A program made the translations under genes and the position numbers. Below, piece after piece: positions 11,050-19,484 of a stretch of 64,000 bases of DNA. The stretch spans positions 186,001 to 250,000 of the forward strand of contig NZ_JAGQCS010000004.1 of assembly GCF_024346315.1 (NCBI RefSeq), read 5' to 3'. The stretch is from Cyanobium sp. ATX 6F1 (GTDB lineage: Bacteria > Cyanobacteriota > Cyanobacteriia > PCC-6307 > Cyanobiaceae). Numbering within the stretch: position 1 is the stretch's first letter; each line of letters starts with the position of its first letter. The notes under the pieces are model-generated. The model saw nothing but the letters and a program-made list of their open reading frames with translations. It searched no databases and was not told the DNA's origin.

Positions 11050-12039
11050 GTGCTCTCCGGTGTACAGAATCGACTCAAGCCTCTGAAGGCTTGGCTCTTT
11101 CCGCCTCGGGTCCTGCTGGAGGTGGAGGATCGCTGGCTGACACTGTCCGCTTTCCCCTCCGGCAGCCAGCAGCGGCGGGCCACTTTTCTGCAGCGGGTGC
11201 CGCTGCCCGCCGGCTCGATCGTGGCCGGCGAACCGCGCCGCACGGAGGCGATCGGCGACCTGATGGGTGATCTGTTGCTCGAGCATGGCCTCACGGGAGC
11301 TCGGGTGGTCGCCACGCTCCCCCACCAGGCCACCCAGTGGCGGATGGTGCAGTGGACCACACCGGGCTGGCCGGCGAATCCTGAGAAGGAACTGGAGACA
11401 CTCAATCCCGATCTCGGCTTGCCCTACCCCCTCACGGCCGCCTATGTCACGCTGTTGCCCCTGCCGCGCAAACAGTCCAGCGAGCCGGCCACCTCGCTCT
11501 TGGTGACTGTCCGCCGTGCCGCCGTTCAGTCCTGGATCGAAATCTTCTCCCTGGCGGGCGTGGAGTTGGAGCACTTGGAATCGGCGCAGCTGAGTGAATG
11601 GAGGGCCCTGGAACCCTTGCTCAGCGACCTGCCCAGCGGAGCCTTGTTTGTCCAGGTGGAACTCAATGAGGGAGGCAGCCGCTTGGTGCTTTACCGCCAT
11701 GGGGTGCCGGAGTTCGAGCAGGCGTTGCCGGCGGCGGGCCGTCCGGTGCAGCTGGATCTCAACCAGGAGTTGGTGCAGAAGGTCGAGGGCATCGTTCGCT
11801 ACTGGCGTGAGCAGGATGCCGCGGTGACGTCCGTGCGGGTGGGGCTTGTGGGAACCTACGCGGAGCGCCAGGATCTGCTCGATCTATTCAGTCAACCGGA
11901 GGGCTGGAGCGTGGAGCAGATCGATGCCTACAGGCTTGGATGGATCGATCCACCGGCTGATGCGGGCGAAACGGGCACGCCGTCCGGTGGCCAGTTGCTG
12001 CGGGTGGCGGGTCTGCTCCAGGAGGCGCTCAAGCCATGA
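11050..12039 (+). CDS. pilM: PilM-like pilus assembly protein
   Basis: First gene of a pilM-N-O-Q block for type IV pilus/competence assembly. About 329 residues. The C-terminal half resembles PilM (SLLVTVRRAAVQSWIEIFSLAGVELEHL, QLDLNQELVQKVEGIVRYW), but the N-terminal actin-like nucleotide-binding signature (DIGSS-type) is not recognisable; here it reads LLEVEDRWLTLSAFPSG. Identity therefore rests on position plus C-terminal similarity. The start is uncertain: GTG at 11050, or TTG one codon earlier. It overlaps pilN by four bases. Confidence 0.75.
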   Translation: MLSGVQNRLKPLKAWLFPPRVLLEVEDRWLTLSAFPSGSQQRRATFLQRVPLPAGSIVAGEPRRTEAIGDLMGDLLLEHGLTGARVVATLPHQATQWRMVQWTTPGWPANPEKELETLNPDLGLPYPLTAAYVTLLPLPRKQSSEPATSLLVTVRRAAVQSWIEIFSLAGVELEHLESAQLSEWRALEPLLSDLPSGALFVQVELNEGGSRLVLYRHGVPEFEQALPAAGRPVQLDLNQELVQKVEGIVRYWREQDAAVTSVRVGLVGTYAERQDLLDLFSQPEGWSVEQIDAYRLGWIDPPADAGETGTPSGGQLLRVAGLLQEALKP

Positions 12040-12746
12040 CCCGATCTCCAGGCTCGGTCGATCTGCTGCGCCAACGGCGCCTTGAACTGGGGCTGCCCGA
12101 GCGACCGGCGGCCCCCACCGATTCTTCAAGGCTGCTCCTTATGGGGGGTCTCGCCGGGGCCGCCCTGGTGCTTCTGTCCTTGCTGGTTTGGCTGGGATTC
12201 CGCTTCCGGTTGCAGGTGTTGGACACCGAGGTGGCCTCTCTAGCCGATGTCCCGGTGCAGGTGAAGGCGCTGAAGGGTGAGCTTGAGGCCTCGATCGGGC
12301 GTGTCATCAAATTGAAGGCCGTCAACAAGGGCCTGGTTGAGGGCCTATTGGCGGTGCGTTCGGGCTCGGCGCTGCTCACCCAGCTGTCCTTGATCAACCC
12401 CGCCGGAATTCAACTCACCAACGGCGATGTGCAGGGCAACACCCTCACCCTCAAGGGCCTTGCGGCTGATCCGCAGGCGTTCCGCCGCATCAATGCTCTG
12501 CAGCTGCAGCTTGCCAATTCTCCCTTGTTCGATGCCTCTACCGCGGAAGTTGTCAAGGTCAGTCGCGAGAAGTCTCCAGTTCAGGCCCAACCTGGGGCCG
12601 CCCCTGCCACCCAGGTGACCTTCGAGATGAAGGTGGAGTTCAGTCCCGCAGCCCAGTCCGCCAACTTGGCGGAGCTGCAGCGCCTGGGGGCCGAAGGCAT
12701 GGCTCAGCGGTTGATCGTTCTTCGCCGTGCGGGGGTGCTCCCATGA
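12036..12746 (+). CDS. pilN: PilN-like inner-membrane pilus assembly protein
   Basis: 236 residues: a short cytosolic N-terminus, one transmembrane helix (about residues 33–54, LLLMGGLAGAALVLLSLLVW), a coiled region, and a periplasmic ferredoxin-like domain with the fimbrial-assembly pattern (LLTQLSLINPAGIQLTNGD, NTLTLKGLAADPQAFRRINAL). PilN and PilO form the inner-membrane alignment subcomplex of type IV pili. Four-base overlaps on both sides (pilM, pilO) indicate one operon. Confidence 0.82.
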   Translation: MTRSPGSVDLLRQRRLELGLPERPAAPTDSSRLLLMGGLAGAALVLLSLLVWLGFRFRLQVLDTEVASLADVPVQVKALKGELEASIGRVIKLKAVNKGLVEGLLAVRSGSALLTQLSLINPAGIQLTNGDVQGNTLTLKGLAADPQAFRRINALQLQLANSPLFDASTAEVVKVSREKSPVQAQPGAAPATQVTFEMKVEFSPAAQSANLAELQRLGAEGMAQRLIVLRRAGVLP

Positions 12747-13516
12747 CCAATCTTCAGGCCCAAGCTTCCAGTCCAGGGCTCACGGGCTTTTTCACCCGCG
12801 AGCGGATGCTCGTCGGTGTGCCGGCCGTGATCGGTGGGGTGATCGCCCTGACCTTCGTTGGCTTCGCGGTCGTGCCGCTCGTACAACAAGTCGACAAGGT
12901 TCAAAAGCAAGTCGACGATCTTCGCCAGCAGGAGGCCACCCTGCCGCTGCTGCGCAACCAACTGGCGGTGCAGCAGACCAATGAAACCGAGGCACTCAAT
13001 CTCAGGGCCAAACTTCTTGCTTTGATCGCTGGCAGCGGCAGCATGAAAACCTTCTTGGCCCAACTCAGCGCCGAAGGATTGCGCACCGGTGTGCAACTGG
13101 ATGCCTATGAACCACTGGTGGCTGTTGCGCCACCCCCAGGCGCTGCGCCCCCGGCACCTGCAGCGCCCCCGGCACCTGCAGCCCCACCGGCGAAGGGGGC
13201 GCCAGCGGATCAAGCGGCCCAGCCCGCCGTTCCAGTGGATCCACTGTTGGCACCGGGGATGCAGAAAACCTCGGTGTTGATTGGGGCACGGGGACGCTAT
13301 CCGCAGGTGTTGGCCTTCCTGCGCCGGCTTGAAAGCTTGAGCCTCTTGGTGGTGCAGAGCGATCTCGTTCTGGGGCTTGAGGATGTCAAGCAAGGGCCGA
13401 CGCCCGTGCCAGGTTCCACCCTTGTGATCCAGCCACCCGCTCCTCGCACGGTGTTGAAGTTGAATGTGGCGCTTTATTCCAAAGCTCCTGCGCCCTCGGG
13501 GGCGAAAAAGCCTTGA
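12743..13516 (+). CDS. pilO: PilO-like inner-membrane pilus assembly protein
   Basis: 257 residues: one N-terminal transmembrane helix (about residues 28–48), a heptad-rich coiled coil (VQQVDKVQKQVDDLRQQ), then the PilO fold, including MKTFLAQLSAEGLRTGVQL and GRYPQVLAFLRRLESLSLLV. A Pro/Ala-rich insert of about 40 residues interrupts the periplasmic domain and is partly encoded by a perfect tandem repeat. No separate pilP gene is seen between pilO and pilQ. Confidence 0.82.
   Translation: MTNLQAQASSPGLTGFFTRERMLVGVPAVIGGVIALTFVGFAVVPLVQQVDKVQKQVDDLRQQEATLPLLRNQLAVQQTNETEALNLRAKLLALIAGSGSMKTFLAQLSAEGLRTGVQLDAYEPLVAVAPPPGAAPPAPAAPPAPAAPPAKGAPADQAAQPAVPVDPLLAPGMQKTSVLIGARGRYPQVLAFLRRLESLSLLVVQSDLVLGLEDVKQGPTPVPGSTLVIQPPAPRTVLKLNVALYSKAPAPSGAKKP
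13145..13180 (+). repeat. 18-bp perfect tandem duplication in pilO
   Basis: Two identical 18-base units (GCGCCCCCGGCACCTGCA) lie head to tail and encode the Pro/Ala hexapeptide APPAPA twice. An 18-base step keeps the frame, so copy number can change without breaking pilO. Confidence 0.85.
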
Positions 13517-13531
13517 ATTACTGCTCTTGCC

Positions 13532-15793
13532 ATGGTTCTTCCGTCAGTTCAGCGTTACGATCCGCAGGTTATGGATGTCGTCAGGGTGGTGGTCACTGTG
13601 GGTAGTAAGCGCTTGTTTATCTGGGCGGCGGCCACTGCCTTGCCCGTTCTTCAGTTGGGAGCCCCCGGTGGGGCTGCCCTGGCCCAGGCGGTGCCGCTCT
13701 CCGTTCAGTCCCAGCCGGCAGCCGAAGGCCTGGTGCTCAAGGCTCGGCGGCTGAGCGATTCGGTTGAGGTGATGATCGAAGGCACGGGCCCGGCGCCGGT
13801 GCTGCAGCAGTCCAACAGCGGCGGCCTCTGGTTCGGTCAGTTGGCCACCAGTCAGCCCCTGCGTCTGGGGGCCGGCTCCCAGCGCTTGGCTCTGCCGGAA
13901 GCGGGGATCGAATCGATCACCCTGCAGGGATCGGGGGGCAGCTATCAGATCCAGGTCAAGCCCATGGGCGGGGCGCCCCTAGCCCGGCCGCTGGTGAGCG
14001 CCGATGGCCGGAACCTGATCCTGTCGTTCTCGGCCAATGCCCAGGCGACCACGGTCAGCGGACGGCTTGATCTCAATGCCCCTGGCCGGGTGCCCCAGAG
14101 CGTGTTTGCTCCCCCTCTGCAGCCAAGGGCCGTGGCCCCGCCGCTCGGGGACATGGCCGTGGGAAGCATGGTGCTGCGCAACCGCAGCTTCGTGAATGTG
14201 AGCGGCCCCCGTGTCACCCTCACCCTGCGCAACGCACCGGCCAAGGATGCCCTGATGGCTCTGGCCCAGATGGGCAATTACGGCTTCGTCTTCGTGGATG
14301 ATGCCCAGGCAGGGGGAGCGCCAGCCCCTTCGCGCGCTGTATCGATTGCCTTCCGCAATGAAAGCTATCCCAGAGCATTGAATTCTGTGCTCCTCGCCGC
14401 TGGCCTCCAAGGCAAGCTCGAAGGCAGCATGATTGTTGCTGGACCGAATGTATCCGGTAAATCCTTCGGATCGCAGATTTCGAAGATCTATCGCCTGAAT
14501 CAGGCGTCTTCAGCATCGGCGGCGAATTACCTCGCCAGTCTTGGTGCCACTGTCACCAAAGTCACCACGGTGACCACGGCGGTGGCCCAGGGCGTGGACC
14601 AAGCCAACCAGGTGGCCGGAGGCTCGGCCACCTCACAGACCACCACCTCTTCCCAGCAGACGGTTGAGTCTTACGGGGCAGGCAGCGGCCCCCTCCGTGG
14701 TTTGATCGGCACGACGGATTCGCGCTTGGGCACGATCACTTTGATCGGTGATTCTGGTGTCGTGGCCATTGCTGAGAATTACCTCAGGCAGTTGGATCTG
14801 CGTCAGCGGCAGGTGGCGCTGTCCGTCAAGATCCTGGATGTCACACTGGATAACGACGCTACTATTTCCAATAGCTTTGCTTTCCGCTACGGGAACAATT
14901 TTATCGTCAATGACAATGGCCAGATGCTTGGGGCGTTTGGTCGGCTTCTCCCTCCAAGTACGGCGCTTGGACTTAGCGCTTTCGATGCACCGCGCGCTTT
15001 TGCCACCGCAGGAGCCCCTCCTAATCCTGGCCTCCAGTATCCAAGGGACAACTTCTTTGATTTTGTGAATGCCACAATCACAGCACGAAGCACCAAAGTT
15101 CTAGCTAGCCCAACCCTGATCCTCAGTGAGAATCAGGACGAAATCAAAGGCGGTGCTGAGGTTTCGGCGGCCTTGGCCACTGCCGGAGGTTCATCTAGCA
15201 GCTCCAGCTCCAGTGGCAGTGGCCTCTCCGGTACCACAGGAGGTGCGACCATTGGCCGTCCGCGCTCGAACGAGTCCTATGTGACCGTTGGAGAGCAGGT
15301 AATCACGAATTACACGGTGACAACCGGCACCCAAGGCAACGGCAACTCCTGTGAACCTGAGTTTGGCATCGCGGGTCTCACCTTTGGCGCTCGGGTCTCG
15401 AAGATTGATGACAATGGCTTTGTCACTTTCACGCTTTCCCCTCAGATTTCTGCCACCACACGACAGCAGAACGTTGCCGGCTGTGGGTTGATCGATATTC
15501 TTTCGATCCGTAGATTGGATACGGGTAGTGCCCGGGTTCGAGATGGGCAGACACTGATCCTTACGGGTGTCATTTCCGACTCTGATACACAACTCGTCAG
15601 CAAATGGCCCATTCTTGGTGACATCCCGTTGATTGGGCAGTTCTTCCGTAGCTCCAACGGTGGCCGCAAGAAGCGTGAGCTGGTGATCCTGGTGACCCCG
15701 AAGATCATCAACGACACCGAAGGCGGCACCTATGGCTACGGCTATAACCCTTCTACCAAAGACGCCAGGCAGTTTGTCGGATCCCAGATGTAG
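13532..15793 (+). CDS. pilQ: Type IV pilus secretin PilQ
   Basis: Outer-membrane secretin through which the pilus passes; also needed for DNA uptake. 753 residues. A signal-like hydrophobic N-terminus precedes an AMIN-like beta domain (about residues 50–170), a secretin/TonB N-terminal domain (PRVTLTLRNAPAKDALMALAQ, about 225–300), an N1-type domain, then the C-terminal secretin barrel with VRDGQTLILTGVISD and WPILGDIPLIGQFF, ending ELVILVTPKII. A Ser/Gly-rich stretch near residue 550 is a likely gate-loop insert. An ATG at 13571 is a possible alternative start giving a more compact signal peptide. Last gene of pilMNOQ. Confidence 0.92.
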   Translation: MVLPSVQRYDPQVMDVVRVVVTVGSKRLFIWAAATALPVLQLGAPGGAALAQAVPLSVQSQPAAEGLVLKARRLSDSVEVMIEGTGPAPVLQQSNSGGLWFGQLATSQPLRLGAGSQRLALPEAGIESITLQGSGGSYQIQVKPMGGAPLARPLVSADGRNLILSFSANAQATTVSGRLDLNAPGRVPQSVFAPPLQPRAVAPPLGDMAVGSMVLRNRSFVNVSGPRVTLTLRNAPAKDALMALAQMGNYGFVFVDDAQAGGAPAPSRAVSIAFRNESYPRALNSVLLAAGLQGKLEGSMIVAGPNVSGKSFGSQISKIYRLNQASSASAANYLASLGATVTKVTTVTTAVAQGVDQANQVAGGSATSQTTTSSQQTVESYGAGSGPLRGLIGTTDSRLGTITLIGDSGVVAIAENYLRQLDLRQRQVALSVKILDVTLDNDATISNSFAFRYGNNFIVNDNGQMLGAFGRLLPPSTALGLSAFDAPRAFATAGAPPNPGLQYPRDNFFDFVNATITARSTKVLASPTLILSENQDEIKGGAEVSAALATAGGSSSSSSSSGSGLSGTTGGATIGRPRSNESYVTVGEQVITNYTVTTGTQGNGNSCEPEFGIAGLTFGARVSKIDDNGFVTFTLSPQISATTRQQNVAGCGLIDILSIRRLDTGSARVRDGQTLILTGVISDSDTQLVSKWPILGDIPLIGQFFRSSNGGRKKRELVILVTPKIINDTEGGTYGYGYNPSTKDARQFVGSQM

Positions 15794-15822
15794 AGCCCAG
15801 GCCATAGGCCAGGGCTCTTTCC
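15793..15822. terminator. Bidirectional terminator between pilQ and the pentapeptide gene
   Basis: GAGCCC-A-GGCC-ATA-GGCC-A-GGGCTC forms a strong hairpin with one A·A mismatch, starting at the last base of the pilQ stop codon. TTT follows on the plus strand and an A-rich run (AAAG) on the other side, so it can end both converging transcripts. Confidence 0.75.
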
Positions 15823-16613
15823 TAAAACGCCATGAACGCCTTGGCCGCCAGCGGGGCGAGGTAACTGAATGCTGACATCACCCCGCTCAGCAGCTGGGAG
15901 CCCATGCCATTGCCGGCGTCCTTCTTTTTCTCGGGGGCCAGGAGCTGCTCGGAGGCCTTCTTGAGCTGTAGGGCCGGTTCCGGCTGGCCCGATTGCTCGA
16001 ATAGCGAGGCGGCGTAGGCGAAATCCTGGGCGGCTAGAGCATTCTTGCCCAGTTCCGTGCGGCTGATGCCCCGGGCGACCCAGCTCATCGCCGCATCGGG
16101 TTGTTTGCGAATCGCGTCACCAAAGAATTTTTCGGCCTCTGGATAGCGCCCCTGGGTGGCGGCGTCGGCTCCGGCGTTATGGAGAGAGGCGTAACTCTGG
16201 AAGGTGGTCGACACACCCACCGCCTTCTCCCAGTGGCTGCGGCTCAGGGCGTCGGTGTCGAGCAGGGCCTCACTGAGATCGGCTTCGCGAAGATCGGTGC
16301 CCTGCAGCAGGGCACCGCGCAAGTCGGCCCCGCGCAGGCTCGCGCCGGACAGGCTCGTGAAGCTCAGATCGGCGCCGCTCAGGTTGGCCCCATCAAGTCG
16401 CGCGCCACTCAGATTCGCCCGCTGCAGCCGGGCCTTGCGCAGATCGCCATCGCGTAGATCCGCCCGCACCAGATCGGCGTCCTGGAGCTTGCAGCCCACA
16501 CAGCGCCGGCTCTCGAGCAGCCGCATCAGTTGGGTCTGATCGGCTGCCTGGCCGGGACCAGCGGTCAGGCCCCCCAGCAGGGCCAGGCTGATCAGAGGGA
16601 CAACCTTGTTCAT
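15822..16613 (-). CDS. Exported pentapeptide-repeat and TPR protein
   Basis: 263 residues from the ATG at 16613: a signal peptide (MNKVVPLISLALLGGLTAGPG, cleaved near AQA-like AA), the cyanobacterial head LLESRRCVGCKLQDADL with a CxxC pair, about 14 A(D/N)LxX pentapeptide units (about residues 45–115), then two TPR-like helices (LHNAGADAATQGRYPEAEKFF, GISRTELGKNALAAQDF) and a hydrophobic C-terminal tail. It probably acts as a periplasmic scaffold; the partner is unknown. The start overlaps the preceding transglutaminase stop by four bases, making it the last gene of a five-gene operon. Confidence 0.8.
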   Translation of the reverse strand: MNKVVPLISLALLGGLTAGPGQAADQTQLMRLLESRRCVGCKLQDADLVRADLRDGDLRKARLQRANLSGARLDGANLSGADLSFTSLSGASLRGADLRGALLQGTDLREADLSEALLDTDALSRSHWEKAVGVSTTFQSYASLHNAGADAATQGRYPEAEKFFGDAIRKQPDAAMSWVARGISRTELGKNALAAQDFAYAASLFEQSGQPEPALQLKKASEQLLAPEKKKDAGNGMGSQLLSGVMSAFSYLAPLAAKAFMAF

Positions 16614-18511
16614 TGCTGCCGTGGATGCTGCCTGAGTTCTAACCATGGCAGCTCCAGGCGTCGAATGGCCGTTGCCAGGTCGTGGCCTGGCTGCCGCCAG
16701 GGGAGAACCGCTAGCGGCGGGGCTTGGCGCGCGAAACGCCGCTGGCTGTAGTGATGCTCGAGCTGCTGCAAGGGTGCGCTGAGGCTCGGATGGATCTCCC
16801 TCACCCGCCGGCAGAACGCGTCCAGGCTCTCCCCGGGAAGGGGCTCCAGGCCCACGCGGCGCAGGGGCCTGAGGCTGCGCTCCAGCTGGCGCCTGAGGCG
16901 ATCGCCCGGACGCCTTCGCCAGTGATCGAGCAGCTGCATCAGACCCAGGGCCACAGTGATCGTCCCGGCCATGGTCAGCACCAGCAGCAGCCCCTGCCAG
17001 TCTTTCCAGGGCCCCATCCACTGGCCCAGCCAGGCCTGCTGGGCGGGGCCGTCGAAGCCCAGCATCCAGCGGGTCCAGAGCAGGTCCAGGCCCCCCCAGC
17101 GCTGGCCCAGTTGCCGCAACCAGGCCGGACCGATCTTCAGCAGCGCCAGTTCCCCCGGGCGGTCCGCCAGGCTCCCCGCCAGGCCCCGCTCGATCCGGGC
17201 CGGATCCACCCAGCCGGTGGGATCCACGCGCAGCCAGCCGCTGGCCCCCAGCCACACCTCACTCCAGGAGTGGGCATCGCTCTGGCGCACATCCAGGTAG
17301 CCATCGCCGCCCGTGGCCGCCCCCACCCAGTCGCCCCCCTGGTACCCCACCACCACCCGCGCGGGCACGCCGGCGGCCCGCATCAGGGCCGTGAAGCTGG
17401 AGGCGTAGTGCTCGCAGAAGCCCTTCTGGGTCTGAAACAGAAAGGCATCCATGGGCGCCAGCTGCGGCAGGGGGCCTGGTTCGAGCGTGTAGCGGAAGGG
17501 CCGTTGCTTGAACCAGCGCTGGGCGGCTTGCACCCGCTCCAGGGGGGTGGCCAGGCTGCCCCAGGACTGGCCCAGGGCCTCCAGGCGCGGGTTGCTGCCG
17601 ATGGGCAACGCCAGCTGCCTGGCCGTGGGCGGCACCAGGCTCCAGGAGCCGATGCGCTCTGTGTGGGTGAGGGTGTAAACCGGCCGATCGCCGATCAGGC
17701 GTTGGCTGCGCAGCACCCCCTGGTCGCTGGTGCGCAGCTCGGCTGATTCAGGTAACCCCTGCCCTGACCAGGGCAGCTGGGTCAAAGGCCAGGGCTCCAG
17801 CAACCACAGCTGGCTGGCCCCCCCTGGCTCGGGTTTCGTTGTTGGGGGTGGTGGTGGATCGGTGGCGGTCGCTGCAGCCGCCGGGACCCGTTGGGAGACA
17901 CCCCAGCCGCGTCCATCGAAGGCCTCGAGCACCAGCACCCGCCAGTAGCGCTGGCTGGGTGGGGGCGGCGGGTCCTTGCCGAAGCTCACCCGCAGGGCCG
18001 GCGAGGCATCGCGCACCAGGGAGCTGAGGCCCCCGGGGTTGAGTTGGTCGGAGAGGCCGGTGCGCCCGGCCTGGTTCTGGGGCAACTGCCAGAGCGGGCC
18101 GAGCCGTGGCAGCAGCAGGAACAGCAGCAGCATCAGCGGGATCGAGGCCCCGAGCAGCCGCAGGGTCTGCTCCAGCACCCGCCGCACCGGCGGCAGCTCG
18201 CCTAATTCCTGAAAGACAATGGCGATGATCGCCACCAGCGCCGTGGCCCCCTGCACCAGGCTTGGCGCCAGGCCGGGGTTGATCACCGCCAGCACCCCCA
18301 CGGCCAGCAGCTGGGTGAGGGCGCTGCGCTGCAGATCCGAGGGCCGGCGCGCCTCCCAGAGCTTCAGGGCCGCCAGCACCACCAGCACCACCACTCCCCA
18401 GAACAGGGGATGGCGGCTGTCGCTGCCAAGCAGTTGCAGCGCCAGGCTGCCGAGGACGACCTGCTGCAGCCGAACCGCCCGGGGGCTGAGGGTGGTGCGC
18501 GCCTGACTCAT
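16610..18511 (-). CDS. Membrane transglutaminase-like protease (DUF3488/TgpA family)
   Basis: 633 residues. Several N-terminal membrane helices (about residues 15–140, including a Leu-rich LMLLLFLLLPRLGPLW helix) precede a large extracytoplasmic transglutaminase-like domain with the catalytic triad: Cys in QKGFCEHYASSF, His in SDAHSWSEVW, Asp in RVDPTGWVDP. A further C-terminal helix (LLLVLTMAGTITVALGL) and a cytosolic DUF4129-like tail follow. TgpA-type proteins accompany MoxR and DUF58 proteins; their substrates are mostly unknown. The ATG at 18511 is chosen because upstream codons overlap the DUF58 gene. It overlaps the pentapeptide gene by four bases. Confidence 0.88.
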   Translation of the reverse strand: MSQARTTLSPRAVRLQQVVLGSLALQLLGSDSRHPLFWGVVVLVVLAALKLWEARRPSDLQRSALTQLLAVGVLAVINPGLAPSLVQGATALVAIIAIVFQELGELPPVRRVLEQTLRLLGASIPLMLLLFLLLPRLGPLWQLPQNQAGRTGLSDQLNPGGLSSLVRDASPALRVSFGKDPPPPPSQRYWRVLVLEAFDGRGWGVSQRVPAAAATATDPPPPPTTKPEPGGASQLWLLEPWPLTQLPWSGQGLPESAELRTSDQGVLRSQRLIGDRPVYTLTHTERIGSWSLVPPTARQLALPIGSNPRLEALGQSWGSLATPLERVQAAQRWFKQRPFRYTLEPGPLPQLAPMDAFLFQTQKGFCEHYASSFTALMRAAGVPARVVVGYQGGDWVGAATGGDGYLDVRQSDAHSWSEVWLGASGWLRVDPTGWVDPARIERGLAGSLADRPGELALLKIGPAWLRQLGQRWGGLDLLWTRWMLGFDGPAQQAWLGQWMGPWKDWQGLLLVLTMAGTITVALGLMQLLDHWRRRPGDRLRRQLERSLRPLRRVGLEPLPGESLDAFCRRVREIHPSLSAPLQQLEHHYSQRRFARQAPPLAVLPWRQPGHDLATAIRRLELPWLELRQHPRQQ

Positions 18512-18524
18512 CGCGGTCTCGCGA

Positions 18525-19484
18525 TCACAGCCGGGCCAGGGCGAGGGCCCGCAGGCAGCGGTCCCGGTGGGCCTTGCCGCTGCCCATGGGGATGGTGAGC
18601 TCCCCCAACCGCAGCCCATAGGCCTCGTTGCCCTGGCCGAGCTGGGCAATGCGCGCGCTCAGCTGGCTCAGGGCCCGCTCCCAGGGGGCGTCCGGGTGGG
18701 GGGCGAGCAGCCCGTGGCGGGGTTCGGGATCCTCGAAGCGCTTGCTGTAGCGGCCGCCGCTGCGGGCCAGCTGTTTCCAGGCCAGCCGCGCCAGACCCTC
18801 CTGGGGCCGATGGGGTCGCAGCTCGCTCCAGTCCTCGCTTCCATGGGCGTTGCGCTGGCTGGCGGCCTGATCCGCCGCCTTCTCCCCTTCGCCCACCACC
18901 GCCACCGGCCCATTCAGCCGCTGGGGGTAGACCAGCTGGGGAGCGCTCGGCTCCCAGACGCTCCAGCAGTGGAACAACCCCAGGGGCGCCGTGGACCAGA
19001 TCCGCAGTCGCCCCGGGCGCTGCTCCCCCCGCTGGGGGGAACTCCAGGCCACGGCGATCGTTTCGTCCCCTGCTGGCACCGTCAGCGTCGTGATCGGCCC
19101 GCCGCTGGCCCTGAACTGGATCTGGACGCCGTAGCGGTTCACTCGGCTGTTGAGCTGCAGTGGGTAGGCCAGGGGCTCGCCGGCGAAGCCCCCCGCCGGT
19201 TCGCCGCAGCGCAGGCGCAGCCCCTGCAGGTTGAACTGGGTGAGGTGCAGGCTGATCAGGAACAGTCCCGTGCCCAGAAACCCCAGCAGCAGCGGGCCGT
19301 TGCTGCCGCCATTGATTCCCAGCAGGTAGAGCACCAGGCAGCTCAGCAGCCAGAGCCAGCCGAACCGCGTCGGCAAGATGTAGAGGTTGCGCAGGCCCAG
19401 CAGCAACTCCGGGCCTCCCCGGGGCCGGATCAGGCGATCGGGGAAGCGCTCACGGGGCGCCGCTGCGGCGGGACGGGGGCTCAA
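18525..19484 (-). CDS. DUF58-family protein of the MoxR operon
   Basis: 319 residues: two membrane helices (about residues 40–80), a beta-rich region, and the DUF58 core with the EDWSELRPHRPQEGLARLAWKQLAR motif, comparable with the DFxxLRxYxxGDxxRxIDW signature of this family. DUF58 proteins usually act with a MoxR AAA ATPase and often have a von Willebrand-like fold; molecular function is unsettled. Its ATG overlaps the metalloprotease stop by four bases, and the transglutaminase starts 13 bases later. Confidence 0.86.
   Translation of the reverse strand: MSPRPAAAAPRERFPDRLIRPRGGPELLLGLRNLYILPTRFGWLWLLSCLVLYLLGINGGSNGPLLLGFLGTGLFLISLHLTQFNLQGLRLRCGEPAGGFAGEPLAYPLQLNSRVNRYGVQIQFRASGGPITTLTVPAGDETIAVAWSSPQRGEQRPGRLRIWSTAPLGLFHCWSVWEPSAPQLVYPQRLNGPVAVVGEGEKAADQAASQRNAHGSEDWSELRPHRPQEGLARLAWKQLARSGGRYSKRFEDPEPRHGLLAPHPDAPWERALSQLSARIAQLGQGNEAYGLRLGELTIPMGSGKAHRDRCLRALALARL

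Noticed and set aside
13145..13180. Tandem repeat considered as a CRISPR-like or mobile signature
   Set aside because: Only two in-frame 18-base units with no spacers; it codes for Pro/Ala linker residues.
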